Below the pieces are notes generated by a model, which was given only the letters and a program-made list of their open reading frames with translations, ran no database searches and had not been told where the DNA came from. From Roseobacter sp. HKCCD6576-2 (GTDB taxonomy: Bacteria > Pseudomonadota > Alphaproteobacteria > Rhodobacterales > Rhodobacteraceae), in assembly GCF_013179285.1 (NCBI RefSeq), contig NZ_WVNW01000004.1:248001-312000 (forward strand): a DNA stretch of 64,000 nt, read 5' to 3'. This document shows positions 53,216 through 62,199 of the stretch, piece by piece. A program made the translations under genes and the position numbers. The first letter of the stretch is position 1, and each line of letters opens with the position of its first letter.

Positions 53216-54136
53216 TCAACCCACCTTGTCCTGCATGTCGCTCAACCCGAAGAAGCGGAAATAGAGCGCGCCGAACAGAGCCATGACCACCGCCATGACA
53301 ATCCCGATGGCGGAGCTGTACCCGATCCTGAGATCTACAAAGGCACGCAGGTAAATCTCGGTCGCGAGCACATTGGTATAGGTACCGGGTCCCGCGCCCG
53401 TGGCGAGCCAGACATAGACAAAATTATTGAACGTCCAGATCACCGACATCAGCCCTAAGACGGAGATCGTCGGCATCAGGTAAGGCAGCGTGACAAAGCG
53501 GAATTGCTGCCACGTTGTGGCACCGTCAATCGCCGCGGCCTCGTCCAATTCTTCTGGGATCGTTTGCAGAGCAGCCAACAGAGAGACAGCGATCAAGGGC
53601 GTGGTGTTCCAGACAATGATTGTCACGATGGAAGGCCAAACGGTTGTCAGCTCGGCGAGAAACGCCACCGGATCGTCGATCAGACCGGTCCAGAGCAGCG
53701 CTTGATTGATCGCGCCATGGGTCGGATCAAACAGCCAGCGCCAGGCGATCACAGCGACCACCGGCGGCGTCGCCCATGGCACCAGCAGCATCAGCCGGGT
53801 GACCGTGGTCAGTTTCAGCCCCGCTACAAAACGCGAGTTCAGCAGCAACGCAAACAACAGCCCCAGAAGCAGCTTCAGCGACACGCTGATTGCGGTCAGC
53901 CAGACCACCGTGTTGAAGGCGATGTCAAAGAAGCTCGGGCTGGTCAAAAACTCGGTATAGTTCGCAAGCCCGACATTTTCGCCCCCCTGCCGCAACTGCA
54001 GCAGCGTGATGTCGGTGAAGCTCAACTCCAGATTATACAGCGTGGGATAGAGGTAGAACCCGACGAGGATCAGGAAGGTTGGAAACAGCATCCAGAAGGC
54101 ATTGATCCGGTCACGGGCGGTTGGGGAGAGTGCCAT
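53216..54136 (-). CDS. Carbohydrate ABC transporter permease (MalF/UgpA type)
   Basis: A 306-residue inner-membrane permease with six spans; the first hydrophobic segment is FWMLFPTFLILVGFYLYPT. The EAA loop is LDEAAAIDGATTWQQFRFVTLP (about residues 198-219). It forms the channel with the MalG-type subunit downstream. Start ATG at 54136 has AGGAGC upstream. It lies 61 bases after the binding-protein gene, in the usual order binding protein, MalF, MalG. Confidence 0.94.
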   Translation of the reverse strand: MALSPTARDRINAFWMLFPTFLILVGFYLYPTLYNLELSFTDITLLQLRQGGENVGLANYTEFLTSPSFFDIAFNTVVWLTAISVSLKLLLGLLFALLLNSRFVAGLKLTTVTRLMLLVPWATPPVVAVIAWRWLFDPTHGAINQALLWTGLIDDPVAFLAELTTVWPSIVTIIVWNTTPLIAVSLLAALQTIPEELDEAAAIDGATTWQQFRFVTLPYLMPTISVLGLMSVIWTFNNFVYVWLATGAGPGTYTNVLATEIYLRAFVDLRIGYSSAIGIVMAVVMALFGALYFRFFGLSDMQDKVG

Positions 54137-54197
54137 CGAGGGCTCCTGTCTGCGATGAATGAGGGCCGATCAGCACGGACCGGCCCTCTATCATGGG

Positions 54198-55457
54198 TCA
54201 ATTATCGAGCACACGCTCGATCTCTACCAGCAACTGCTCCGCCGCTTCGGTCGAGGTGACCTGACCCGACAAGGCCGAGCCAACAGACCGCGCGGTCAGG
54301 TTCCAAAGCTGCCCGACGCCCGCGCCGCTTTCGGCATAGGCACCCCAAGTGCGGGTATGGTTGGCGAGCTGATCGGCAAAGCCCAGCTCTTCGCTGCGAT
54401 ACTCGATCTGCGACAGCAACGTGCGCTGCGCCGGGAACTGGTTGGTGTAATAGGTCTCGAACAGGCCCGCCTCGGTCAGATACTGCAGCAATTGCCACGC
54501 CTCGGCCGGGTGATCGGTGTTGGAGTTCACCACCAAAGTGCGCCCACCCAGATGAGTCTGCGGCCCTTCGCTGCCACCCATCATCGTACCGGAGGCAAAA
54601 GGCACCTCAGCGCCCGGATTGGCCTCCTCAAAGGCCGAAAGAAGCTGACGATAGGTGTTTGTCGGCATCACCGCCATTGCCTGCGAGCCATCCAAGAGCG
54701 CTTGTAAGAGCGCCGGGTCATGTGGCACCTCAATGGCCAGAACCGAACGCGGCACAAGCTCTTCGTTGATATAGGTGCCGAAATAGTCGAGCGCAGCAGC
54801 GAGTTCCTCGACGCTGACGCCGGGCTGATATCCACCCGCGCCATCCTCTTCGACAAGTGTCAGGCCGTTGGACCACAGATAATAGTTGAACGGGAACCAG
54901 ACCTGATCGGCAGCCGGGAAGGCAAAGCCAGTCTTGCCAGTCTCTGCCGCGACGGTCCGGCTGGCGGCCAGAAGCTCATCCCAGGTTTCAGGCATCGCCT
55001 CGATCCCAGCCTCGGCCAGGACGTCGGTGCGGTACACCATGGCCCATGTATCGGCAGACCAGGGCACGCCCCAGGCGCGACCGTCATACATCGTCAGGTC
55101 GGTGGCGATGAAATCGTCGAACCCATTGGCGAACTCGCCATACTGGGTCAACTCGTCGATAGGCATCACGATGCCCGCCTCGGCCATTTCCTGGGTCCAA
55201 ACAAAAGCGATATGAACCACATCGGGGCCCTGCCCCACCGCACCCTCGCGCAGGAACTGTTCGCGAGAATCGCCCCAGGCAATGGTTTGAAGCTCGACTG
55301 TGATCCCCGGGTTGTCGGCCTCGAACGCGTCCAAGGCGGCGCGCATTTCCTCGCGCTCACCATCGTTAAACCGGAATGTCAGCTCGACATCCGCAAAGGC
55401 CGCGCTTGCGGCCAGTAAGGCCCCAGCCGCGGATGTAAGAGTTAGAAACTTGCGCAT
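54198..55457 (-). CDS. ABC transporter sugar-binding lipoprotein/periplasmic protein
   Basis: A 419-residue extracytoplasmic binding protein (SBP_bac_1/family 1): signal peptide about residues 1-22 ending in SAAFA, then VELTFRFNDGEREEMRAALD and the conserved PWSADTWAMVYRTDVLAEAG. No lipobox cysteine is seen, so it is periplasmic. Cargo inferred to be L-fucose or a related 6-deoxyhexose from the pathway genes. Start at ATG 55457 with AGGGAGGA upstream. Confidence 0.93.
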   Translation of the reverse strand: MRKFLTLTSAAGALLAASAAFADVELTFRFNDGEREEMRAALDAFEADNPGITVELQTIAWGDSREQFLREGAVGQGPDVVHIAFVWTQEMAEAGIVMPIDELTQYGEFANGFDDFIATDLTMYDGRAWGVPWSADTWAMVYRTDVLAEAGIEAMPETWDELLAASRTVAAETGKTGFAFPAADQVWFPFNYYLWSNGLTLVEEDGAGGYQPGVSVEELAAALDYFGTYINEELVPRSVLAIEVPHDPALLQALLDGSQAMAVMPTNTYRQLLSAFEEANPGAEVPFASGTMMGGSEGPQTHLGGRTLVVNSNTDHPAEAWQLLQYLTEAGLFETYYTNQFPAQRTLLSQIEYRSEELGFADQLANHTRTWGAYAESGAGVGQLWNLTARSVGSALSGQVTSTEAAEQLLVEIERVLDN

Positions 55458-55488
55458 GATATCCTCCCTTTGATGAACAGCGCTATCG

Positions 55489-56631
55489 TCAGTGCACATC
55501 TGCCTGAGCAACTTTGAACCTCTTCAGGGCCTCGGGGTCGGGCACAAAGCCAATCCCCTCGCCTCCGGGCAGCTGCATTTTTCCATTGGTGACGCCCAGG
55601 TCGATCTCCCCGAGCTCGGTGCGAAGCGGGTTGGGGTTGGCATCTAGTTCGAGCGGTCCCGTACCGCCGACCGCCGCCAAGACATGGGCACTGGCCGCAA
55701 GACCAATGGCGGTGCCCATGTAGTGCATGGCACAGGTGCGCCCTGCGGCATGAATCTCACTCCCCACCGCATAGGTGCCACTGACGCCGCCCCATTTCGC
55801 AACATCGGGCTGTAGCACCGTCAACCCGCCCAAATGGGTGTAGTCTCGAAAGGCCAGCGCCGATGTAATGTTCTCGCCGGCCGCGATCGGGATCGGGCTG
55901 ACGGCGGTCAGTTCAGCCCAGTGATCCTGCGGCGCATCTGCGGCGATCGGCTCTTCGATGAAGCCAAGGTCAAACTCGGCCAGCGCTGCCACCGCTTCCT
56001 TTGCCTCACTCAGACACCAGTTCTGGTTCGCATCCGCCATCACCGCCAACTGCCCTCCCGCAAGGTCGCGAAAGCGCCGCAGCAGGCTCATATCGGTTGC
56101 ACGGTCAAAGCCGATCTTCAGCTTGGTCGCGACATGCCCATCGGCCAACACCTCTCCAATCGAGGCTTCAAGTCGCGACACATCCGGGGTGCTGGCATAA
56201 ACGGAAATTTCGGCCTTAGGAGCGTCGGCGAGAAAAGAGGCCAAAGGCCGACTCTGGGCTCGCGCCGCGATGTCGGCCAGGGCCGTGTCGATGGCGGCAA
56301 AGCAATGGGCAAACGGGCCAGGCTCGCCAGTATGGCGGGCCATTCGACCAAGATCGCGCTCCAAAACCGGTCGACATTGATCGAAACGGTCGATCTTCCG
56401 ACCCAACAACATCGGCGCGATGACATCTTCGATCAGGAACAACCGGGAAAGATTGCCCCGGGGCGGAAAGTTGCACCACGCCTCACCCCACCCCTCGACG
56501 CCATCAAGCGTCGTCAGCTTCACCAGCAACCCATTGCGCACCGGCATGGAGCCCAGTGACGATTCAGGTCCGCGAGGGGGTGTCACAGACACTGCAAACA
56601 CTTGGATTCTATCAATGATAATCGGTTGCAT
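55489..56631 (-). CDS. Enolase-superfamily acid-sugar dehydratase, probable L-fuconate dehydratase
   Basis: A 380-residue enzyme of the mandelate racemase subgroup. Seen: KxK in ATKLKIGFD, metal ligands Asp in MADANQNW, Glu in FIEEPIA, Glu in AAGENI, and the Asp-His dyad in LQPDVAKWGG and CAMHYMG. This Lys/His-Asp arrangement is that of acid-sugar dehydratases, expected to give 2-keto-3-deoxy-L-fuconate. First gene of the minus-strand operon, divergent from gntR. It is shorter than classical FucD (about 430 residues), so L-rhamnonate- or galactonate-like acids remain possible. Confidence 0.82.
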   Translation of the reverse strand: MQPIIIDRIQVFAVSVTPPRGPESSLGSMPVRNGLLVKLTTLDGVEGWGEAWCNFPPRGNLSRLFLIEDVIAPMLLGRKIDRFDQCRPVLERDLGRMARHTGEPGPFAHCFAAIDTALADIAARAQSRPLASFLADAPKAEISVYASTPDVSRLEASIGEVLADGHVATKLKIGFDRATDMSLLRRFRDLAGGQLAVMADANQNWCLSEAKEAVAALAEFDLGFIEEPIAADAPQDHWAELTAVSPIPIAAGENITSALAFRDYTHLGGLTVLQPDVAKWGGVSGTYAVGSEIHAAGRTCAMHYMGTAIGLAASAHVLAAVGGTGPLELDANPNPLRTELGEIDLGVTNGKMQLPGGEGIGFVPDPEALKRFKVAQADVH

Positions 56632-56795
56632 TCACAGTCAGCCTTGATGTCGATCACTGACTGGATAATTGATTAATCAGTAATTGACAAGTGATTCATT
56701 TACCCGTTATCACTGACTGCGAACTAGTAGATCTATGAGAAATGAATAAACTCGTCGCACCTAACCCAAGACAGAAGTGACCGGACCGCAAAATC
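56632..56795. promoter_or_regulatory. Divergent control region of the fucose cluster
   Basis: 164 AT-rich bases between the dehydratase and gntR. It contains a perfect 10-bp palindrome TGATTAATCA (56670-56679) and an 11-bp direct repeat ATCACTGACTG at 56653-56663 and 56709-56719, 56 bases apart. These are the best candidates for binding by the GntR regulator encoded next to it; promoters for both operons must lie here. Confidence 0.55.
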
Positions 56796-57428
56796 ATGTC
56801 TCGCATCTCAGCCTATGAAAGTTTCCGCGACCGGCTCTTTGCCGGGGATTTGAAACCTGGTCAGTTTGTGACCCAACGCGAGCTTGCAGAGCTGGCCGGT
56901 GTCTCGCTTGGCAGCGCGCGAGAAGCGATCCAAAGGCTGGAGCACGACTCGCTTCTGAAAGTGCACCCTCAGCGCGGCATTCAGGTGGCCGATGTAACCC
57001 TGCGCTTCATCCGCGAGGCGTTTCAGCTCCGGTCTATCCTCGAACTCGCGGCTATCCCAGATTACTGCGAGTTCCATCAGGATAAGGCCGAGGCGACCCT
57101 GAGGGATACCAATGACGTGTTACAGCGCGCACAGAAGGAAGCCTCCGCCGAGGTTTTGAGTCAGGCGGTGGATGTGGATTGGCGCTTCCACGATGAGCTT
57201 GTCGGCGCGATCAACAACGAATTGGTGGAAGAAACCTATCAGATCAATGCCGTCCGCCTACGCCTGATCCGCACTAATATTCGACTGAGCGCGAAACGGG
57301 TCTTTGGCGCGCTCGAAGAACATATCGCGATTTTGGAAGCCTGCGCCCGGGGCGATGCCGAGGCCGCGCAATCGAAACTGTCCGACCACCTAAGCGTGGC
57401 GATGCAACGGGCCATGGAAGGCATTTGA
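56796..57428 (+). CDS. GntR-family regulator (FadR/FCD subfamily)
   Basis: A 210-residue regulator. The winged helix is at about residues 5-70 (LKPGQFVTQRELAELAGVSLGSAREAIQRLE), followed by an all-helical FCD ligand domain (about 75-205) with metal/ligand residues in DVDWRFHDELV and LEEHIAILEA. It sits between the two divergent operons and probably represses both until a pathway intermediate binds. Start ATG has a weak ribosome site. ATPase gene begins 1 base after its stop. Confidence 0.92.
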   Translation: MSRISAYESFRDRLFAGDLKPGQFVTQRELAELAGVSLGSAREAIQRLEHDSLLKVHPQRGIQVADVTLRFIREAFQLRSILELAAIPDYCEFHQDKAEATLRDTNDVLQRAQKEASAEVLSQAVDVDWRFHDELVGAINNELVEETYQINAVRLRLIRTNIRLSAKRVFGALEEHIAILEACARGDAEAAQSKLSDHLSVAMQRAMEGI

Positions 57429-57429
57429 G

Positions 57430-58488
57430 ATGAAACCAATTGCGCTGCACGACGTCCGCAAATCCTACGGCGCCATGCCTGTTATCCACGGGGTCGATAT
57501 CGACATTGAACCGGGAGAGTTCGCGGTTCTGGTCGGCCCGTCAGGGTGCGGAAAATCAACCCTGCTGCGCATGCTGGCCGGGTTGGAATCGGTAACCGGC
57601 GGCGAGATCGTGATCGGCGACAGTGTGGTAAACAACGCGCTTCCGAAAGAGCGCGATATCGCCATGGTGTTCCAGAATTACGCCCTTTATCCGCATATGA
57701 CCGTCGCCGAAAACATGGGGTTTTCGCTGCGCTTGGCACGGGCCGACAAGGCCGAGTCCCGGGCGAAGGTCGAAGCGGCGGCTGAAATTCTAGGACTTGC
57801 TCACCTTCTCGACCGTTATCCGCGCCACCTGTCCGGTGGTCAGCGACAGCGTGTAGCGATGGGGCGTGCGATTGTACGGGCCCCATCGGTGTTCCTTTTT
57901 GACGAGCCGCTTTCCAATCTCGACGCAAAGCTGCGCGTTAAGATGCGAACCGAGATCAAAGAGCTACATCAGAAGCTGAAAACAACAGTTGTCTATGTGA
58001 CCCACGATCAGATCGAAGCCATGACCATGGCCGACAAGATCATTGTGCTTGATGGCGGCCATGTCTCGCAGATCGGCTCCCCGCTCGAGCTGTATAACCA
58101 GCCGCAGAACAGTTTCGTGGCATCTTTCATCGGTTCCCCTTCGATGAACCTGTTTCCGGCAAAGACAGAGGCTGGCGGCACGGCGCGGTTGGAAGATGGT
58201 CAGGCCGTCTCTTTGCCCCAAGCCGTGGCACCGGGTCGGGACATCCTGTTTGGCATCCGTCCCGAGCATCTTTTGCAAGACGTCTCAGCCCCCCGCATCC
58301 ACATCCGCGTGGCGGTGGTTGAGCCCACCGGGGCGGAAACGTTGATATCGGCGCATCTGGGCGAGACCGACGCGCTAGCCGCCCTGCGTGGTCACGCGAA
58401 CCTTTCGTCAGGTGACCAGCTTGGTCTGTCCTTCGATGACGCCCATGTGCATCTTTTTGATGCCGAAAGTGGCTTACGGATCGGGTGA
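57430..58488 (+). CDS. Sugar ABC transporter ATP-binding protein (UgpC/MalK type)
   Basis: A 352-residue ATPase. Walker A GPSGCGKST (residues 36-44), Q-loop FQNYALYPHM, signature LSGGQRQRVAMGRAI, Walker B VFLFDEPLSNLD, H-loop YVTHDQ, and C-terminal TOBE domains (about 240-350) with FGIRPEHL. It would energise the two permeases encoded on the opposite operon. It is separated from them by the regulator but is the only ATPase in the cluster. Confidence 0.95.
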   Translation: MKPIALHDVRKSYGAMPVIHGVDIDIEPGEFAVLVGPSGCGKSTLLRMLAGLESVTGGEIVIGDSVVNNALPKERDIAMVFQNYALYPHMTVAENMGFSLRLARADKAESRAKVEAAAEILGLAHLLDRYPRHLSGGQRQRVAMGRAIVRAPSVFLFDEPLSNLDAKLRVKMRTEIKELHQKLKTTVVYVTHDQIEAMTMADKIIVLDGGHVSQIGSPLELYNQPQNSFVASFIGSPSMNLFPAKTEAGGTARLEDGQAVSLPQAVAPGRDILFGIRPEHLLQDVSAPRIHIRVAVVEPTGAETLISAHLGETDALAALRGHANLSSGDQLGLSFDDAHVHLFDAESGLRIG

Positions 58489-59474
58489 CCAAGATGGCAT
58501 TGGAGTTGCCGCAAATCGGCCTCGGCACGGCGGCGGTCGCGGGGCTCTACAAAGAGGTGGCGCGCGACACAGCGCTTCAAACGCTTGAGACCGCATGGGA
58601 CCTTGGCATCCGGTATTTCGACACCGCCCCGCATTACGGGCAAGGCAAGGCCGAAAGACTCCTCGGCGATTTCTTACGAGACAAACCGGATGAGGAAATC
58701 ATCACGTCCACCAAAGTCGGGCGATTGTTATCGCCGTCCGCAGTAAGGCACGCGGCGCTGAACGGCTTCGTGAACCCGCTGCCCTTCGATCAGAACTACG
58801 ATTACTCCTATGACGGGATCATGCGGTCCTATGAAGACAGTCTGCAGCGGCTTGGATTGAACCGGATCGATATCCTCTACGTCCATGACATTGGGGAACG
58901 GACCCATGGTAGACGCAATGACATCTACATGGCGCAACTCGTCAATGGCGGATTTCGCGCGCTAGCGGAGTTGAAAGCCTCAGGTACCGTACAAGCCATT
59001 GGAATCGGTGTGAACGAAGTCGAGATCTGCGAGACAATTCTTGCGCAGGTCGAGATAGATCTAATCCTGCTTGCTGGCCGCTATACATTGTTGGATCGTT
59101 CCGCTGAAGCGCACCTCTTAGAGATGTGCGACCGTTCAGGCACGCGTTTGGTGATCGGTGGTGTCTTCAACTCCGGCATTCTCGCCACCGGTGCGGTGGA
59201 GGGGGCCCACTGGGACTACGGGCCAGCACCGGAAGAAGTATTGGTCAAGGTCAGTGCACTTGAGGTACTTTGTAAGGCTTTCGACATAACATTGCCCGAG
59301 GCAGCACTCACCTTCCCGATCCGACGTAAACAGGTTGCCAGCCTTCTTCTTGGCAACGGTCACCCGAGCCGGTTGAAAAGCAACGTCACTGCGATCAAAA
59401 ATGCACAGGTGCCGCCAGCGTTCTGGGATCTGGCCAACCGGCTTATCACCGGGAAAACCTGCACGACGAAATGA
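58485..59474 (+). CDS. Aldo/keto reductase, probable L-fucose dehydrogenase
   Basis: A 329-residue TIM-barrel NAD(P)-dependent enzyme of the D-threo-aldose/L-fucose dehydrogenase branch. Seen: GLGTAAVAGLY, catalytic Asp and Tyr in RYFDTAPHYG, Lys in TSTKVGR, His in YVHDIGERTHG and the cofactor region GGVFNSGILA. It would oxidise L-fucose to its lactone, the first step of the pathway. Start is a GTG overlapping the ATPase stop (GTGA); an ATG three codons later is an alternative. Confidence 0.88.
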   Translation: MTKMALELPQIGLGTAAVAGLYKEVARDTALQTLETAWDLGIRYFDTAPHYGQGKAERLLGDFLRDKPDEEIITSTKVGRLLSPSAVRHAALNGFVNPLPFDQNYDYSYDGIMRSYEDSLQRLGLNRIDILYVHDIGERTHGRRNDIYMAQLVNGGFRALAELKASGTVQAIGIGVNEVEICETILAQVEIDLILLAGRYTLLDRSAEAHLLEMCDRSGTRLVIGGVFNSGILATGAVEGAHWDYGPAPEEVLVKVSALEVLCKAFDITLPEAALTFPIRRKQVASLLLGNGHPSRLKSNVTAIKNAQVPPAFWDLANRLITGKTCTTK

Positions 59475-59787
59475 TGGAATGACATACCGTTCAGCACGAG
59501 TCCGTTGGAGAGATTGAAGACGGCTCTGGTGTGATCGTTGTTGTATAACCCTATCCATCTTCTCAGGCGAACTAGCCATCCGAATCTCGAAGGATGGTAT
59601 CGCAGAAGAGTTTAGCTGACGTTGCGACGCGCGCCGCTGCGTCGCAAGCTTTGTGCAGCGGAGACATCTCGCCATCACTGGGAGATACCAATCCTAGGCC
59701 CACAAAACAAAGCCGTCATCAAGTCGGTACTCGATGGGTTAAGATCGCCATTCCTCGAAGCAAGCCTCTAGAGCCAAAGCCGTTCCA
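59475..59787. other. Non-coding stretch, possible mobile-element remnant
   Basis: About 310 bases between the fucose cluster and the MarR gene without an intact gene. Base composition is lower in GC than neighbours. On the minus strand a short open stretch reads RYHPSRFGWLVRLRRW then IGLYNNDHTRAVFNLSNG, which faintly resembles the C-terminal part of integrase-core transposases (YNxxRxH pattern, but the His is missing). The match is weak. No inverted repeats of an insertion sequence were seen. Confidence 0.3.
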
Positions 59788-60240
59788 TCAGCCCTCGTCT
59801 TCCAGACGCAGCCGCATCTCGCGGATCACCGGGAGGGCCGACCGCACTCGGTCGGCGCCAATCTCTGTCACCGTTTCCGATAAGATCGGCGCAATCACCT
59901 CAAGCGCCGCGTCTCTCGCTCGTTTGCCGGAGGGGCTAATCGAGACGAATTTCCGCCGCGCATCATCCCAATCGGGGCGAATATGCACATGGCCGGCCCA
60001 TTCCAGCTTGCCCAATGTGTTGGTCATCGCGCCGCGAGTGACGTGGAACACGCGGGCCAATTGCGCCGGTGTCTTTTCCTCACCGCTCCGCGCCAAATGG
60101 TTCAACACCGAGAAATGACTCAGCTCCATGCCTTTCGGCAACGCCTTCGACAGCCGGTTGCGCGCCAGCTGATCGGCCATGAACATTTCACTAAAAAGCG
60201 CAATGGCAAGGGGGTCTTCGGTCGAACTCATAGCGCGCAT
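59788..60240 (-). CDS. MarR-family transcriptional regulator
   Basis: A roughly 150-residue winged-helix regulator. Seen: HFSVLNHLARSGEEKTPAQLARVFHVTRGAMTNTLGKLE as the DNA-binding core (about residues 48-88), followed by the wing DWDDARRKFVSISPSGKR. N- and C-terminal helices form the dimer interface. Target unknown. The start is uncertain: ATG 60240 or the ATG 3 codons later. Lies on the same strand as grxC and comF, 44 bases downstream of grxC. Confidence 0.88.
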   Translation of the reverse strand: MRAMSSTEDPLAIALFSEMFMADQLARNRLSKALPKGMELSHFSVLNHLARSGEEKTPAQLARVFHVTRGAMTNTLGKLEWAGHVHIRPDWDDARRKFVSISPSGKRARDAALEVIAPILSETVTEIGADRVRSALPVIREMRLRLEDEG

Positions 60241-60284
60241 AACACATAAACCCCTGCCGCTCGGCAAGGGGTCTCAGCGTCGCG

Positions 60285-60542
60285 TCACGCGGCGAGCAGG
60301 GGGTCGAGCTTGCCGTCCCGTTCAAGGGCGGCCATCTCATCATAGCCGCCGACATGGGTCTCCCCGATGAAGATCTGCGGCACCGTGTGGCGGCCATTGG
60401 CGCGGCTCAGCATCTCTTGGCGCTTTGCCGCATCACCCGACACGTTGTACTCGGCAAAGCTGACACCCTTGTCAGTCAACATCCGCTTGGCGGCGTGGCA
60501 ATAGCCGCAAAGCGGCGACGTATAAATTTCAACAGTTGGCAT
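60285..60542 (-). CDS. grxC: Glutaredoxin 3
   Basis: An 85-residue dithiol glutaredoxin. The active site is Cys12-Gly-Tyr-Cys15 in YTSPLCGYC, and the glutathione-binding TVPQIFIGETHVGGYDE follows. It reduces disulfides and glutathione adducts, e.g. of ribonucleotide reductase. Start at the ATG giving MPTVEIYTS; two codons further up would add an atypical tail. Downstream of comF by 36 bases; this comF-grxC order is common in Rhodobacteraceae. Confidence 0.95.
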   Translation of the reverse strand: MPTVEIYTSPLCGYCHAAKRMLTDKGVSFAEYNVSGDAAKRQEMLSRANGRHTVPQIFIGETHVGGYDEMAALERDGKLDPLLAA

Positions 60543-60578
60543 GATCTTCTGTCCAATCAATCCCGCAATCAGGGTGAT

Positions 60579-61301
60579 TTAGGCGTCCTTGGCGGCGCGC
60601 GCTAGGGCTATCACGCAGACGTTTTTTGCGCCCGCAACAAAAGCTGCATCGGTCGCCGCGGAAAATGTCGCGCCCGAGGTCATCACATCGTCGATCAACA
60701 GCACATCGCGTCCCGCCAAAACCGCGCCATGTTTCGGGTGCGGTCGGATCGCGCTCTCAAGGTTTTCAAACCGCTTCTCATAGCCGAGCCCGTCTTGGCT
60801 CTGCGTCGCGGAGGGCCGGATCAAAGCGTCAGGTAGAACCTCCACGTTCGCGGCCCGTCCCAACGCATGAGCCAAGAGCGCTGATTGGTTGTAGCGCCGC
60901 TTCAAGAGCCGCCAGCGGTGCAACGGGATCGGCACGATGAGGCTCTGCTCTGTCAGAAGCGGTGCGGCGCGTGCCGCCATCCACGGCCCCGCCGCTTTCG
61001 CCACGTCGGCCCGATCACCATGTTTCAGGCCCAGAACCAGCCGCCGCGCATTTCCGCCATAGACGAACACCGCCCGTCCCCGCGACCAGGGCCGCGCCAC
61101 CTGCAAACATTCGTCGCAGCGCAGCACCGTCTCCTCCTCGGCCCCGGGCAGCGGCACACCGCATTGATCGCAAGCCGTGCCGTGGATAAACGGCGTATCG
61201 CCCCAGCACGCCCCGCAAATTGCATAATCGCTTTCGACCCGCGCGCCACAGCAGAGGCATTCGGGCGGAAACACCGCATGTATCGCGGTTTGCAATCTCA
61301 T
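60579..61301 (-). CDS. comF: ComF-family phosphoribosyltransferase-like protein
   Basis: A 240-residue protein: N-terminal double zinc ribbon with cysteine pairs at about residues 15/18, 29/32, 44/47 and 62/65 (ECLCCG, ICGACW, ACDQCG, RCDECL), then a type I PRTase domain with VLLIDDVMTSGAT. The family includes ComFC, needed for DNA uptake in competent bacteria; in non-competent species its role is unclear. Divergent from the methyltransferase gene. Confidence 0.92.
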   Translation of the reverse strand: MRLQTAIHAVFPPECLCCGARVESDYAICGACWGDTPFIHGTACDQCGVPLPGAEEETVLRCDECLQVARPWSRGRAVFVYGGNARRLVLGLKHGDRADVAKAAGPWMAARAAPLLTEQSLIVPIPLHRWRLLKRRYNQSALLAHALGRAANVEVLPDALIRPSATQSQDGLGYEKRFENLESAIRPHPKHGAVLAGRDVLLIDDVMTSGATFSAATDAAFVAGAKNVCVIALARAAKDA

Positions 61302-61344
61302 ATCACGCCCCTAAGTTGCAGCGGGTCAGCGAACGGAACCTCAC

Positions 61345-62199
61345 GTGTCACACCCTACGCCAGCCGCCTTGGTGGACAGAGCCACCCTTGCCCGCCGCCG
61401 CGCCCGCGCCCGGCTGGATCAAGCGGGCTTCCTGCATGACGAGGCCAAGTTCGAGCTTCAGGAAAGACTCATCGACGTTAACAGATCGTTTACGACACCC
61501 GCGATCGTGACGCCGTTCCGAGAAATCTGGGCCGATTTCCTGCCAGGCGCGACACTGGTCGCGGATAAAGAGACGCTCGATATTGCGCCGGGCGCTCATG
61601 ATCTGGTGATCCACGCCATGGGCCTGCATTGGGCCAATGATCCGGTGGGCCAGATCGTCCAATGCCGCCGCGCGCTCAAGCCCGATGGATTGTTCCTCGC
61701 CGTCTTCTTTGCGGGGGACACATTGGCCGAACTGCGCGCCGCCATTGGGCAGGCCGAGATCGAGACACTCGGCGGCCTCTCGCCCCGCATCGCGCCGATG
61801 GGGGAGCTACGCGACCTTGGCGGGTTGTTGCAGCGCGCCGGGTTCGCCTTGCCCGTGGCCGACAGCACGCGCCGCGATGTCAGTTATGCCGATCTGCCAT
61901 CGCTGATGGCCGATCTCCGCGTCATGGGGGAGACCAACGCTCTGGCGACGCGGCACCGTCGCCCAACGCCCCGCCGCCTCTTCACCCGCGCGGCAGAGAT
62001 TTACGCCGAGAGCTTTCCCGCCGAAAACGGGCGCATCCGCGCGACCTTTGAACTGGCCTTTCTGACCGGCTGGTCCCCGCATGACAGCCAGCAAAAACCG
62101 CTCCGCCCGGGCAGTGCGACATCCCGCCTGGCCGATGCCCTGAAAACCACCGAATTCGACGAAACGGCCATGCCGGTTCAGACCCGAGATCAAGAGTGA
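61345..62199 (+). CDS. SAM-dependent methyltransferase (BioC/NDUFAF5-like)
   Basis: A 284-residue protein. It opens with LVDRATLARRRARARLDQAGFLHDEA, typical of the alphaproteobacterial relatives of NDUFAF5, and has the late Rossmann strands HDLVIHAMGLHWANDPVGQI and RRALKPDGLFLAVFF. Mitochondrial NDUFAF5 acts in complex I assembly; the bacterial role is unproven. Motif I is weak, as usual in this branch. Start GTG at 61345 after GGAA. Its stop overlaps the hemH start (GTGA). Confidence 0.85.
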   Translation: MSHPTPAALVDRATLARRRARARLDQAGFLHDEAKFELQERLIDVNRSFTTPAIVTPFREIWADFLPGATLVADKETLDIAPGAHDLVIHAMGLHWANDPVGQIVQCRRALKPDGLFLAVFFAGDTLAELRAAIGQAEIETLGGLSPRIAPMGELRDLGGLLQRAGFALPVADSTRRDVSYADLPSLMADLRVMGETNALATRHRRPTPRRLFTRAAEIYAESFPAENGRIRATFELAFLTGWSPHDSQQKPLRPGSATSRLADALKTTEFDETAMPVQTRDQE

